Source of the DNA: Lysobacteraceae bacterium
GTDB taxonomy: Bacteria; Pseudomonadota; Gammaproteobacteria; Xanthomonadales; Xanthomonadaceae
DNA: 52,736 nucleotides
Assembly: GCA_030681035.1 (NCBI GenBank)
Contig: JAUXUI010000044.1
Location: 1-52,736, forward strand
Reading direction: 5' to 3'
How positions within the stretch are numbered: the stretch's first letter is position 1; the number at the start of each line of letters is the position of its first letter. Positions 37,584 to 46,706 of the stretch are shown piece after piece. Both the position numbers and the translations under genes were made by a program. Below the pieces are notes generated by a model. It searched no databases, was not told where the DNA came from, and saw nothing but the letters and a program-made list of their open reading frames with translations.

Positions 37584-37626
37584 CGGAACGACAACAACCG
37601 CGAATACTCGCACATCCGCAGATGAT

Positions 37627-40600
37627 TCAACCCGGTGGTGGTCGCGGTGCGGGGCCAGGATCGTGCGACACCGGCACTACACCCGCCGAACCAAGCAGTT
37701 GCAGCTCCCCTCCCAGCAGCATCGGCTCGGCGCCGGCACGCAGCCGGGCGATCAGCGTCGCCAGCACCGTACGCTCGGTCGGCCGGAATGCCGCCCAGCC
37801 ATTGCGGCCGTGCCGTTTGACCCAGTACAGCGCCTTGTCGGCCAGTTCGATCATGTCCTCCCAGCCAAGCCGGGCCTGCGCATCCTGGAACAACGGGTAT
37901 TCGGCAAGCCCCACCGATGCGCTCAGCGACACGCTTCGCCCATCAGCCAATGCAAAGGGGTGCGCGGCAATCTGCCGACACAACCGCTCACCGATCACAG
38001 TCAGCGACTGATTCGGCATCGGCCGAAAAATCAACAAAAACTCCTCGCCACCCCAGCGCACCACATAGTCGCCGGCACGCAGCAAGTCCTGCAACTGCTT
38101 CGCAACCTGCTGCAAGACGCGGTCTCCCTCCAGGTGCCCATACTGATCGTTGATCATCTTGAAGTGATCCAGATCCAGCAGTGCGAACAGCATTACCTGC
38201 TCGTGTTTGCCCAAGCCCGGATATTCGCGATCATAGAATCCGATGTCCGCCGGCATCTGCGATTCCAGGAAACGCCGATTGCGCAAGCCGGTCAGTTGAT
38301 CGGTCTGGCTGGTCTCGCTCAGCCGTGCATTGAGCTGCTGCAACTCCAGCGTGCGGCTGTCGACCAGCCGCTGCAACCGGGCTTCGTGCAGCACGTGACG
38401 CCGCAACAGACGCCGGATCCCTGCGACCAGCAAGCCCAGCACGATCAGCACCGCGGTGGCGCGAAACCACGCGGTTTCATGCCACTGCGGAGCAATGGTG
38501 AACGCCAGCCGCGCCGGTTGCGCAGCCCATACGCCGGCGTTGTTGGCCGCACGCACTTCAAACGTGTAGTCACCAGGCGGCAGGTTGGTGTAATTGGCCT
38601 GCCGTGGCGCACCGTCGGCCAAGGTGTACCAGCGCCGGTCATAGCCGTGCAGACGGTAACGGATCATCACGCTGCGCGGATCCTGATAACTCAGCGCAGC
38701 AAATGCGAACGCGATGTCGCGCATGCCGGGTGCCAGCCGCGGCAAGCTCGCCGACGCAACGTCGTGCCAGGCATCACCAATCCGCGCCTGTTCAATGAAC
38801 ACGCTGGGAGCCACGGCATTCTTGATGACTTCGGCCGGCACCAGTGCCACCACACCATCGCGGCTGGGCAGCCACAACGCGCCGTCGGCAAAAACCCCCT
38901 TGGCATTGCCGGCGCCATTGCAGCAACTGCCCTGCTGACCGCTGCGCAGATCGCCGCGCTCGTTGACGATCATCTCGCCGCGCACATCCTTGCGTTTGCC
39001 GGCAACAAATGCCGACAAATCGGCCGCCGGAACCCGGCTGATGCCGCGAATGCCGGCCATCCAGAGCTGATCATCGACCTGGGTGATAAAAAACGGCACG
39101 TTCGCTGGCAAGCCCTGCGCCGGGCCGATCTCAAGCCAATGATTGCCATCGAACAGGTACGCGCGTTCGGTCAGGCCACCGATCAGCAATCGGCCATCGG
39201 GCCATTCGTACAGCGCGGTGACATCCAGTGTCGCCGGCAGTTCGCTGCTTGCGGGAAACGGCAGCAAGCGGTCAGTGGCGACCCGCCAGACCCCGCCGCG
39301 ACCACCGGCCAGCCATGTGCCATCATGGCGCCGCAACAGGTAACGCACCCCGATCGGCGCCGTCGGCGATTCAGGCAGCAGGTGCCGCACCTGTCCGTTG
39401 CGCGCGCGGTACAGGCCCTCGCTTGTTGCCAGCCATAAATCGCCCCGGCCATTGCCGGCGGCATCGCCCGGATCGCGCGCAATGCCATTGATCTGTGCGT
39501 TGGCAACAGCCGCAAACCCCTCAGGTATCCGCACCTGGCCATCACGCCACAGCGCCAATCCACGGCGGGTACCGATCCATACTTGATCCGCTTCGGCGAG
39601 CAAGCTGTAGGCCTGCGGATGCGGCAGTTGTTCGCCAGACACCACCTTTTGAAAGCGTCCATCGGCCCACAGCGCGAGGCCATCGTTGGTGCCAACCCAC
39701 AGCTTCGAGTCCGGGCCAGACGTTATCGACCAGAGCAAAGGCTCATGCAAGCCTTCCAGCGCACTGTAGCGACGGGCCCAGCCACTACACAAACGCACCA
39801 CCCCTTCGGATTGGCTACCGACCCACAAATTACCTTCGCGATCTTCGAATGCCGACAGCGGCGCCTTGATGTAACCGGGCGAGCGCGCATCAACCCACTC
39901 CTGCGGCCGCTCGTTACGCAACCGGACCAGCCCGTGTTCGCTACCCACCCAAAGATTGCCGTCGTGATCGTCCTGCAAAAACGTGACCAGGCCATCATTG
40001 AAGCCCGGCGCCTGCAATGGAACCTGGCGCCAGGATTCGCCATCGCGCACAAACAGGCCGCGCCGGCTACCCAGCCATAATCGGCCGCCTACTTCACGCA
40101 ACGCCGTTATCGCCACATCGCTCATTGCGTGCGGCAGTTGCAAGGTATGTGACACGCCGTCCTTGATGCGCACCACCCCGCCAACCGAGCCAATCCATAC
40201 ACCTTCGGCATTTACCCAAATCGCACGCGCCGGGCGCGGCGCACCTTCGAGCTCGTGCAACTGGTCGCCAGATACCGTAAACACTCCTTGCTCGGTTGCC
40301 ACAAATACCGCGCCATTGGCGGCGAAGGCGATATCCTGAACATCTGGCGCAGGCATTCCAGCGGGCGGAGTGATCGTGCGAAATCCACGTTCGTCGTGGA
40401 CCGTCACGCCTTGGTAGGTACCCACCCACAGCGCACCCTTGGCATCGGTTCGCAGCACGCGTATCCAGACACCGGGCAATGCCGGGGTGTTGGCCGGCGT
40501 GAACGTAGTGAAACTCACACCATCAAAACGCGCCAGCCCGGTCTGCGTGCCAACCCAGATATAGCCCATGCCATCTTGCGTGATCGCATTGCCACTGACC

Positions 40601-40758
40601 TGCGGCAAACCGGCTTGCGTTGACCAGCGCTCCTGCACGTACTGATGGAAGGGTTTGTCCGGCGCCAGCGCAAGCACGTTTGCTGCGATGCCCAGCAGTA
40701 TGGGCAGCAGTACCTTGAACCTCGGCGGACCCTTTGCCGTCACGTGCGCATCATCCAT
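37627..40758 (-). CDS. Beta-propeller (Reg_prop/Y_Y_Y) sensor diguanylate cyclase
   Basis: The 1043-residue protein resembles hybrid sensor proteins with two periplasmic propellers. An N-terminal membrane/signal helix (about 14-32) precedes many Reg_prop repeats, each with a motif such as GYIWVGTQTGLARFDG or GNLWVGSEHGLVRLRN. A Y_Y_Y domain (about 700-765), one transmembrane helix (about 775-795), a short coiled coil and a C-terminal GGDEF domain follow. The active site is GGEEF in VVRWGGEEFLLIF, and RAGD lies at the RxxD inhibitory position. It therefore looks like a functional, feedback-inhibited diguanylate cyclase. The ligand is unknown. The phytase-like lipoprotein gene lies 60 bp upstream on the same strand. 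Confidence 0.9.
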   Translation of the reverse strand: MDDAHVTAKGPPRFKVLLPILLGIAANVLALAPDKPFHQYVQERWSTQAGLPQVSGNAITQDGMGYIWVGTQTGLARFDGVSFTTFTPANTPALPGVWIRVLRTDAKGALWVGTYQGVTVHDERGFRTITPPAGMPAPDVQDIAFAANGAVFVATEQGVFTVSGDQLHELEGAPRPARAIWVNAEGVWIGSVGGVVRIKDGVSHTLQLPHAMSDVAITALREVGGRLWLGSRRGLFVRDGESWRQVPLQAPGFNDGLVTFLQDDHDGNLWVGSEHGLVRLRNERPQEWVDARSPGYIKAPLSAFEDREGNLWVGSQSEGVVRLCSGWARRYSALEGLHEPLLWSITSGPDSKLWVGTNDGLALWADGRFQKVVSGEQLPHPQAYSLLAEADQVWIGTRRGLALWRDGQVRIPEGFAAVANAQINGIARDPGDAAGNGRGDLWLATSEGLYRARNGQVRHLLPESPTAPIGVRYLLRRHDGTWLAGGRGGVWRVATDRLLPFPASSELPATLDVTALYEWPDGRLLIGGLTERAYLFDGNHWLEIGPAQGLPANVPFFITQVDDQLWMAGIRGISRVPAADLSAFVAGKRKDVRGEMIVNERGDLRSGQQGSCCNGAGNAKGVFADGALWLPSRDGVVALVPAEVIKNAVAPSVFIEQARIGDAWHDVASASLPRLAPGMRDIAFAFAALSYQDPRSVMIRYRLHGYDRRWYTLADGAPRQANYTNLPPGDYTFEVRAANNAGVWAAQPARLAFTIAPQWHETAWFRATAVLIVLGLLVAGIRRLLRRHVLHEARLQRLVDSRTLELQQLNARLSETSQTDQLTGLRNRRFLESQMPADIGFYDREYPGLGKHEQVMLFALLDLDHFKMINDQYGHLEGDRVLQQVAKQLQDLLRAGDYVVRWGGEEFLLIFRPMPNQSLTVIGERLCRQIAAHPFALADGRSVSLSASVGLAEYPLFQDAQARLGWEDMIELADKALYWVKRHGRNGWAAFRPTERTVLATLIARLRAGAEPMLLGGELQLLGSAGVVPVSHDPGPAPRPPPG

Positions 40759-40818
40759 GCCCTCGCCAACACAGCGAGTCTAACGCCCTGCCCGCCGAGA
40801 GTTGCGATGCAGTTCACA

Positions 40819-41922
40819 TTACGGCGTATCGCAATTCATTCGCAGCCGCAATTCACGGGCGATGACGCGCCAGTCGAAGGCAGCAACTGCTTTATCGTCA
40901 TGAACGGCAAACAGCGCGCCATCGGGAAACCTGGGCGATGCGTGCTGCCGTAGCCAGATGCCGTCGGTATTGGCGACCCGCTTGCTGGCAAAGGCACCGA
41001 CGCGGGTCAGCGCACGGCGATCAAACACCTGAAACACCGAACGATCCGGGAACTGGTCGGTGGCAATCCAATAGCCGCTGCCATCGGGACATGCCCAAAG
41101 CGCAATACCCTCGGCCTGGAAGCGCAGCGTACCGAAGCCGACATCGCGACCACTGTAGGCACCATCCAGCGTATAGGCACGCAGCGCAGTGCCCACACTG
41201 CGTTCCTCCTCGGCGATCAGGATGCGTTGATTGAATGCATCCACCATGATCGACTCTACCTTGCGCAGCGCGCCAGCGGCCGTGGTGTCACCGAATGATT
41301 GCAGCAGTTGCACGCCGACGTAGGCTGCATCCACTTCGATGTGAAAGCGTTTGACCCGCGCGTTGAGCAGCGGTAGTGCGGGAATGATGCTGACGTCGAG
41401 TTCGGACATGTAACTGTCAGTGACCAGTGCCTCGTATTCGCCCGACGCCAGTACACGCACGTGGATTCCATAGGGGCTGCGCAGATCGCGCTCACCGAAA
41501 GTCGCCAGCGGCAGGAAGTCTGGCAACCGCAGAACTTGCACACGATGATTGTCACGCTCGACCACCAGCAGCAAGTCGTCGATCACGGCGATGCCGTTGG
41601 GATAATTGAACTCGCCGGGGCGTACACCCGCGCCACCGAAAACATGCAGCGGCGTGCCGGTTTCGCCATCAAAAACACGCAGGCGATTACCGCGCTTGTC
41701 CGTGGCAATCAGCCATTGCGTACCGTCGGGCGCAGCCCAGCCCGCCAGACTATCCAGTTCATCGCCGACAGCTTCGGGCGACAGCCAGGCGATGGCAACC
41801 AAATCGTAATCGACATCACCAGAACTCGGGGACGCATCGTGCTGCGATGATCCGCGCCAAAAACAGGCTCCCAGCAACAGGCAGGCCATCGCCACCACAG
41901 CACGCAAACAAATGGTTTTCAT
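40819..41922 (-). CDS. Phytase-like beta-propeller lipoprotein
   Basis: The 367-residue precursor has a lipoprotein signal peptide ending in a lipobox (LLLGACF), so it should be lipid-anchored at Cys21. The rest is a beta-propeller with NHL/phytase-like motifs: ATDKRGNRLRVFD, FNYPNGIAVIDDLLLVVERD and, near the C-terminus, GIALWACPDGSGYWIATDQF followed by NTDGIWL and DGALFAVHDDKA. This C-terminal pattern resembles beta-propeller phytases, which release phosphate from phytate with calcium. I could not confirm the catalytic residues, so 'phytase-like' is as far as the evidence goes. It precedes the sensor diguanylate cyclase on the same strand and may be co-transcribed. Confidence 0.7.
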   Translation of the reverse strand: MKTICLRAVVAMACLLLGACFWRGSSQHDASPSSGDVDYDLVAIAWLSPEAVGDELDSLAGWAAPDGTQWLIATDKRGNRLRVFDGETGTPLHVFGGAGVRPGEFNYPNGIAVIDDLLLVVERDNHRVQVLRLPDFLPLATFGERDLRSPYGIHVRVLASGEYEALVTDSYMSELDVSIIPALPLLNARVKRFHIEVDAAYVGVQLLQSFGDTTAAGALRKVESIMVDAFNQRILIAEEERSVGTALRAYTLDGAYSGRDVGFGTLRFQAEGIALWACPDGSGYWIATDQFPDRSVFQVFDRRALTRVGAFASKRVANTDGIWLRQHASPRFPDGALFAVHDDKAVAAFDWRVIARELRLRMNCDTP

Positions 41923-41990
41923 GGCGTCAGTATTTCAACAATGTGCGATTAGCTCAACACTGCGGCAAGGGACTTGATAGCATTCTGGGC

Positions 41991-43268
41991 ATGTCCGAAC
42001 AGCCACAACCCGACCTCGTGCTCACGCTTGCTGACGCCTGCGTGCAATGTGGTCTGTGCCTGCCACATTGCCCCACTTATGCCCTAACCGGCGATGAATC
42101 CGAGTCGCCGCGTGGCCGCATCGCCATCGCCCGTGCGCTGGCCGATGGCCGGCTGGCAGCAGAGCCCAGTGCCGATGCCGCGCTGGATCATTGCCTGGGC
42201 TGCCGCCGCTGCGAGGTGGTGTGCCCGGCGCACGTGGCCTTTGCGCCGCTGCTGCTGGAAACACGCCGCCGGCAACGCCGCCGACGCGGCGCATCACTGC
42301 GCCAGCACGCACTGGAATGGTTGACTGCGCATCCGGCATTGCTGTCCCGACTGTTGCACCTGGCCAGGAGCCTGTCGCAGCAACGATCACTCTGGCAGGT
42401 TGCCGTAGGATGGGTAGAGCGCAGCGAAACCCATCAACCACGCCATTGCAACTCGCCTGATGGGTTTCGCTGCGCTCTACCCATCCTACGGCGACCGAGC
42501 GAAGCTGCTAGAACTACTGGGGTCAGGTCTTGCCTTTTGCCTCGTGCAAGTGACCCATTCAACTTCGGTGTTGCACGAGGCAAAAGGCAAGACCTGACCC
42601 CATCCCTGGAGCCCATCGCCATCTTCAGCGGCTGCATTGCCCGCGCCTACGATGCTGAACTGTCATCGGCGCTGGACCAGTTGCTGATTGCCACCGGCTT
42701 CGCGCCGCAGCGGCCCACTCGCCAAACCTGCTGTGGCACCCTGCACTTGCATGCCGGCAACGTGGCGCAGGCAGCGGCGTTGGCAACAACCAATGCGCAT
42801 GCATTCGCCGGATGCGGCACCGTGGTGTGTACCGCGTCGGGTTGCCATGCGGCGTTGGCTGATGCCTTGGCACCCGCGCAACGGCTGCGCGATGCTCTCG
42901 CTGTGCTGGCCGAACGCGCCGACCGGCTGCATTTTCGTGCAGCCAGCGGCCCGGTGGCGCTGCATCTGCCATGCAGCCAGCAAACCGTGGTCGGCAGCGA
43001 GGCCGCGCTGCGCCAATTGTTTGCCCGCATTCCCGACCTGACGGTGATTGAGCTGCACGGCATGGGTTGCTGCGGCGCGGCCGGCACTCACATGCTCGAT
43101 CACCCGGCACGTGCCGCCGCACTGCGCGCGCCGTTGCTGCAAGCCGCCAGCGTTGGCGGCGCGAGTATCATGGTGTCTGCCAATATCGGTTGCCGCCTGC
43201 ATCTTGCCGCCGGCAGCGATATCGAGGTGGTCCATCCCATCGTATTCCTGGCTCGGCATCTGTCATGA
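41991..43268 (+). CDS. GlcF-like (Fe-S)-binding oxidoreductase subunit carrying in-frame REP insertions
   Basis: The 425-residue protein resembles the iron-sulfur subunit of glycolate/lactate oxidases. Two 4Fe-4S motifs, CVQCGLCLPHCP and CLGCRRCEVVCP, occupy about residues 17-75. Two CCG domains follow, with FSGCIARAYD, QTCCGTLHLH, CTASGCH and GMGCCGAAGTH, giving the heterodisulfide-reductase-type fold. Between the Fe-S domain and the first CCG domain the frame runs through two REP hairpins (42402-42492 and 42519-42601), adding about 67 residues including VERSETHQ and GFRCALPIL, yet no stop appears. Domains on both sides are intact, so the protein may remain functional. The stop overlaps the coq7 start as ATGA. 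The flavin partner (GlcD/E-like) is not in this window. Confidence 0.85.
   Translation: MSEQPQPDLVLTLADACVQCGLCLPHCPTYALTGDESESPRGRIAIARALADGRLAAEPSADAALDHCLGCRRCEVVCPAHVAFAPLLLETRRRQRRRRGASLRQHALEWLTAHPALLSRLLHLARSLSQQRSLWQVAVGWVERSETHQPRHCNSPDGFRCALPILRRPSEAARTTGVRSCLLPRASDPFNFGVARGKRQDLTPSLEPIAIFSGCIARAYDAELSSALDQLLIATGFAPQRPTRQTCCGTLHLHAGNVAQAAALATTNAHAFAGCGTVVCTASGCHAALADALAPAQRLRDALAVLAERADRLHFRAASGPVALHLPCSQQTVVGSEAALRQLFARIPDLTVIELHGMGCCGAAGTHMLDHPARAAALRAPLLQAASVGGASIMVSANIGCRLHLAAGSDIEVVHPIVFLARHLS
42402..42492. repeat. Perfect 35-bp inverted repeat inside the GlcF-like gene
   Basis: GCCGTAGGATGGGTAGAGCG and the next 15 bases (42402-42436) pair exactly with 42458-42492 across a 21-base loop. 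The sequence type is one I recognise as a widespread intergenic palindrome in proteobacteria. It lies wholly within coding sequence here. Confidence 0.9.
42519..42601. repeat. Perfect 31-bp inverted repeat (GGGGTCAGGTCTTG family) inside the GlcF-like gene
   Basis: GGGGTCAGGTCTTGCCTTTT plus 11 more bases (42519-42549) pairs exactly with 42571-42601 across a 21-base loop. The GGGGTCAGGTCTTG end is shared with the array at 141-310. It is a different repeat family from the hairpin just before it, so two independent insertions have probably occurred at nearly the same place. Confidence 0.9.
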
Positions 43269-43909
43269 CCCCTACCCGCCACTACCGATTCATCGACCGC
43301 CTGCTGATCGAGGCCAATCATGCGCTGGCCACGGTATTCGCGCCGGCACAGGCGGCGCGTGCCAACCCGGCGAGCGATGTTGCCGAGGTTGAACTGGACG
43401 CCATTGAGCAGCGTCACGCCGCCGGCCTGATGCGGATCAATCACACCGGGGAGATCTGCGCACAGGCTTTGTACATGGGCCAGGCCGCCGTCGCACGCGA
43501 TGAATCGACGCGAACCCAATTGCTGCATGCTGCACAGGAAGAATCCGATCATCTGGCCTGGTGCGCGCAGCGACTGGATGAACTCGACAGCCGCCCCAGC
43601 GTGTTCAACCCGTTGTGGTACGCCGGCAGCCATGCCATCGGCGTGCTCGCTGGGCTACGCGGTGATGGCTGGAACCTCGGCTTTGTGGTCGAAACCGAAC
43701 GCCAGGTGGAAGCGCATCTGGCCGAACACCTGCACACTCTGCCGGCCGGCGATGCACGCAGCCGCGCGATTGTGGAAGTGATGAAGGCCGATGAAGCACG
43801 GCATGCCGACAACGCGCTGAATGCCGGCGCGCGCACCCTGCCAATGCCGATCCCGCAGGCGATGACGGCGGTATCGAAACTGATGAAGTTGATCGCCTAC
43901 CGGATCTGA
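43265..43909 (+). CDS. coq7: 2-polyprenyl-3-methyl-6-methoxy-1,4-benzoquinone monooxygenase (Coq7 type)
   Basis: Coq7 hydroxylates the penultimate ubiquinone precursor. The 214-residue protein is a di-iron four-helix bundle with iron ligands in INHTGEICAQALY, AAQEESDHLAWC, VVETERQVEAHLAEH and ADEARHADNAL. The start at 43265 overlaps the stop of the GlcF-like gene by four bases (ATGA). A short tandem GATCT repeat covers the stop codon and next bases (about 43903-43920). Confidence 0.96.
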   Translation: MTPTRHYRFIDRLLIEANHALATVFAPAQAARANPASDVAEVELDAIEQRHAAGLMRINHTGEICAQALYMGQAAVARDESTRTQLLHAAQEESDHLAWCAQRLDELDSRPSVFNPLWYAGSHAIGVLAGLRGDGWNLGFVVETERQVEAHLAEHLHTLPAGDARSRAIVEVMKADEARHADNALNAGARTLPMPIPQAMTAVSKLMKLIAYRI

Positions 43910-43936
43910 TCTGATCTGATTCGAATGGCAATGGTT

Positions 43937-44178
43937 CGTCATTCCCGCGAAAGCGGGAATCCAGTGACTTCAGGCGACTGGGCAGGAACGAAAAGCACTG
44001 GATGCCCGCCTTCGCGGGCATGACAGCGAAAGAAGCTGGATGCCCGCCTTCGCGGGCATGACGGCGCTTGAGGAAGTGCCATTGGGGTCTGATCCGAATG
44101 GCGCTTACTTAAGCCAGAACCCACTCAATTCGTCATTCCCGCGAAAGCGGGAATCCAGTGACTTCAGGCGACTGGGCA
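43937..44178. repeat. REP-like repeat cluster between coq7 and speD
   Basis: A complete palindromic unit (arms 43937-43970 and 43992-44027), an extra right arm (44030-44065) and a further left arm (44131-44178). The 48 bases starting CGTCATTCCCGCGAAAGCGG are identical at 43937-43984 and 44131-44178. Coq7 and speD converge here, so hairpins could end both transcripts. No gene lies in the 288-bp gap. Confidence 0.85.
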
Positions 44179-44197
44179 CGAGCGGCGAAGCCCGCCC

Positions 44198-44989
44198 TCA
44201 CACCAGATTGCGGCCGTGGAACAGCTCCTCGATCTCCTGCTTCACCTGCGCCTCGACCCGAATGCGGTCCTTGAAACCGAGATTTCTGGCCCTTTCCTCG
44301 AACAGGTAGGTGTCGAGGTCGAACTCTTTCAGGTGCATCTTGGTGTGGAAGATGTTTTCCTGGTAGACGTTGACATCAAACATCTCGTAGCGTGAACGGA
44401 TCGCCTTCGACAAAAACTCCTGAATCGTGTTGATCTTGTGATCGATGTAATGCTTCTTGCCCTTGATGTCGCGGGTGAAGCCGCGCACCCGGTAATCCAT
44501 GATCACGATATCCGACTCGAAACTCTCGATCAGGTAATTCAGCGCCTTCAGCGGCGAAATCACGCCACAGGTTGAAACATCGATATCGGCGCGGAAGGTA
44601 GCAATACCATTGTGCGGATGGGTTTCAGGATAGGTGTGGACGGTGATGTGGCTTTTGTCCAGATGCGCCACCACCGCATCCGACAATAATTGCTTGCCGG
44701 CCGCTTTTTTGTCGATCACCGGTTCTTCCGAGATCAACATCGTCACCGACGCGCCCTGCGGGTCGTAATCCTGGCGCGCGACATTGAGCACGTTGGCGCC
44801 AATGATGTTGGCGACCTCGGTCAGAATCTCGGTCAGACGATCCGCATTGTAGGCCTCATCGATGTACTCGATGTAGCGGCGGCGCTGATCCTCGTTCACG
44901 GCGTAGCACACGTCGTAGATATTGAAGCTCAGCGATTTGGTCAGGTTGTTGAAGCCTTGCAGCTTCAAGCGTGGAATGGGCTTGACCAC
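44198..44989 (-). CDS. speD: S-adenosylmethionine decarboxylase proenzyme (E. coli type)
   Basis: SpeD supplies decarboxylated SAM for spermidine synthesis. The 263-residue proenzyme self-cleaves before S113 in [15 protein letters not shown] to form its pyruvoyl group. Other conserved blocks are [52 protein letters not shown] and [21 protein letters not shown] chose the GTG at 44989, giving [15 protein letters not shown], since relatives start this way and GGGAG lies about 10 bases upstream; an ATG at 45016 would add nine residues. It diverges from clp. Confidence 0.95.
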   Translation of the reverse strand: MVKPIPRLKLQGFNNLTKSLSFNIYDVCYAVNEDQRRRYIEYIDEAYNADRLTEILTEVANIIGANVLNVARQDYDPQGASVTMLISEEPVIDKKAAGKQLLSDAVVAHLDKSHITVHTYPETHPHNGIATFRADIDVSTCGVISPLKALNYLIESFESDIVIMDYRVRGFTRDIKGKKHYIDHKINTIQEFLSKAIRSRYEMFDVNVYQENIFHTKMHLKEFDLDTYLFEERARNLGFKDRIRVEAQVKQEIEELFHGRNLV

Positions 44990-45174
44990 TTCGACACAAC
45001 TCCCGGCAAGGAACAAGGGCGCGCATTATCCGGTATAAAGGGACTTCGCACCAACATTGTACCGAACCAGTGCTTTACCGCTGCTGCAATCGTGTGATGG
45101 CCTGAATTGCCGACTTTCCCCGTTTGCCCTTTTACGATGCATTGCGATGGCGTGTTGACCCCGATTGTTATCGC

Positions 45175-45191
45175 CGTGAGTGTTCATCACG
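45175..45191. promoter_or_regulatory. CRP-like palindrome between speD and clp
   Basis: CGTGA-N7-TCACG is a perfect inverted repeat resembling the TGTGA-N6-TCACA site of CRP/Clp proteins but with one extra spacer base. It lies about 90 bp upstream of clp and 185 bp upstream of speD. Autoregulation by Clp is possible; the spacing makes it doubtful. Confidence 0.25.
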
Positions 45192-45282
45192 CGGTGCAAC
45201 GGCCCCAGCGGCTGCGTTGAATATTGATAGATCACGCAATGCAGCCTAAGCTGAAACCGTATTGACCATTTGAGTGCCCACC

Positions 45283-45978
45283 ATGGCTGCACGTCCGACC
45301 TTGTTGCAACCGCACGCCCAGCGCTCTGGCCTGTTCAGCCCGCTGGCCCCCGACCGCTCGGTTTTCGACAAATTTCTAGCGCACTGCCATTGCCGGCGCT
45401 ACCCCAATCGCACCGAGATCTTTCGCCCAGGCGACCCGGCCAACACCCTGTATTACGTCATCAGCGGCTCGTTGAGTGTCATCAGCGAAGAAGCCGACGG
45501 CCGCGAACTGGTGCTCAGTTACATCAATCCCGGCGAGTTTGTCGGCGAGCTGGGCCTGTTCGTTGATGCCGAACGGCGCGAAGTGCAGTTACGCACGCGC
45601 AGCGCTTGTGAACTGGCCGAAATCAGTTACGAGCGCCTGCTGGCATTGTTCAACGGTCCGCTGATGATGGAATGCCCGCGCATCCTGTACGCGATCGGCG
45701 CGCAGATTTCCAAGCGCCTGCTCGATACCAGCCGCAAGGCCAGCAGCCTTGCATTCCTCGATGTCAGTGGCCGGATCATGCGCACCCTGCTCGATCTGTG
45801 CCAGGAACCCGACGCCATGACTCACCCGCAAGGTACCCAGATCAAGGTTTCGCGGCAGGAACTGGCGCGGATCGTGGGTTGCTCGCGCGAGATGGCCGGC
45901 CGTGTACTCAAGCAGATGGAAGACCAGGGTCTGCTCACCGCGCATGGCAAAACCGTGGTGGTTTTCGGCACCCGCTGA
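45283..45978 (+). CDS. clp: Clp-type CRP/FNR transcriptional regulator
   Basis: The 231-residue protein closely resembles Xanthomonas Clp, a global virulence and exoenzyme regulator released from DNA by cyclic-di-GMP. It has a cyclic-nucleotide-binding beta roll (about 35-120, PGDPANTLYYVISGSLSVIS and NPGEFVGELGLF, whose Glu is important in Xanthomonas Clp). A dimerisation helix precedes the helix-turn-helix VSRQELARIVGCSREMAGRV. The ATG at 45283 is used; a GTG three codons earlier is possible. Neighbours speD, trpC and trpD match the Xanthomonas arrangement. Two cyclic-di-GMP enzymes are encoded 5-10 kb away. Confidence 0.93.
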   Translation: MAARPTLLQPHAQRSGLFSPLAPDRSVFDKFLAHCHCRRYPNRTEIFRPGDPANTLYYVISGSLSVISEEADGRELVLSYINPGEFVGELGLFVDAERREVQLRTRSACELAEISYERLLALFNGPLMMECPRILYAIGAQISKRLLDTSRKASSLAFLDVSGRIMRTLLDLCQEPDAMTHPQGTQIKVSRQELARIVGCSREMAGRVLKQMEDQGLLTAHGKTVVVFGTR

Positions 45979-46052
45979 ATCAGCGCCTTGTAAAACCTGC
46001 TGCACGACCCGATTGCTTGTGCCGATTTTTCGATGTGCCCTGGACACATCGC

Positions 46053-46706
46053 TCAGTCGCGGATCAGCTCAAACTCTGGCAATGCTCGGCGAAACCGGCG
46101 CAGTGATCGCGCCGAAGGCTCCACCAGCACGCGCTGGTGGGCGGCCAGCAACATCGGTAAATCCTTGCTGCTGTCGCTGTAGGCCACGGCAAACGGTGGC
46201 AGCACACCCACCTGCGCCAGCGCCCACAGTTTGCGTGGGCCGAAACAATGAAAGACCCACAGCCAGCCAGCAAAACCACGGCGAATCTGCGAACCGATGA
46301 TCGCGCTGACTGGTGGCCCGTCGATGGCGGCCCAGATGGCAGTGGCCAGCGACTCATTTGCTGCGGTGACGATATACACGCGATCACCGGCTGCCAGATG
46401 CGCGCGCAGGCGTTGCATCGCCACCTGGATAACCCGGCGCTGCGGGTCGCGGGTAAAGTCCGCGACAAACGCGGCGCAGGCCTGCTGATACTCAGCCTCA
46501 CTGCGCCCAACCATCGCCAGCCAGAGAAAGAACATGGCCGGCAGCCGCGCCGTGCGCCACCACATAAACCCGAGCAACAGCGGCATTGCCAGCAGCGCCA
46601 GCGCACGACGCCAGCGGCTGGTGGATAGCAGCCGGCGCAACAGGCCGGAAACGCAGTCGCCGCGAATCAGCGTGCCATCGAAATCAAACAATACGACCCG
46701 GCTCAC
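46053..46706 (-). CDS. HAD-superfamily phosphatase, IB type
   Basis: The 217-residue protein has the HAD motifs: [19 protein letters not shown]; and [16 protein letters not shown]. The cap is small and helical and contains a hydrophobic segment (about 37-75), suggesting membrane association as in phosphatidylglycerophosphatase C. The substrate could be a phospholipid intermediate or phosphoserine-like; I cannot decide. Its start overlaps the trpC stop by four bases (ATGA), so it is translated with the trp operon. Confidence 0.85.
   Translation of the reverse strand: MSRVVLFDFDGTLIRGDCVSGLLRRLLSTSRWRRALALLAMPLLLGFMWWRTARLPAMFFLWLAMVGRSEAEYQQACAAFVADFTRDPQRRVIQVAMQRLRAHLAAGDRVYIVTAANESLATAIWAAIDGPPVSAIIGSQIRRGFAGWLWVFHCFGPRKLWALAQVGVLPPFAVAYSDSSKDLPMLLAAHQRVLVEPSARSLRRFRRALPEFELIRD

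Noticed and set aside
37663-39438. 591-codon plus-strand open frame opposite the sensor diguanylate cyclase
   Set aside because: Compositionally biased translation (Gln, His, Arg) with no motif, opposite a strongly supported gene.
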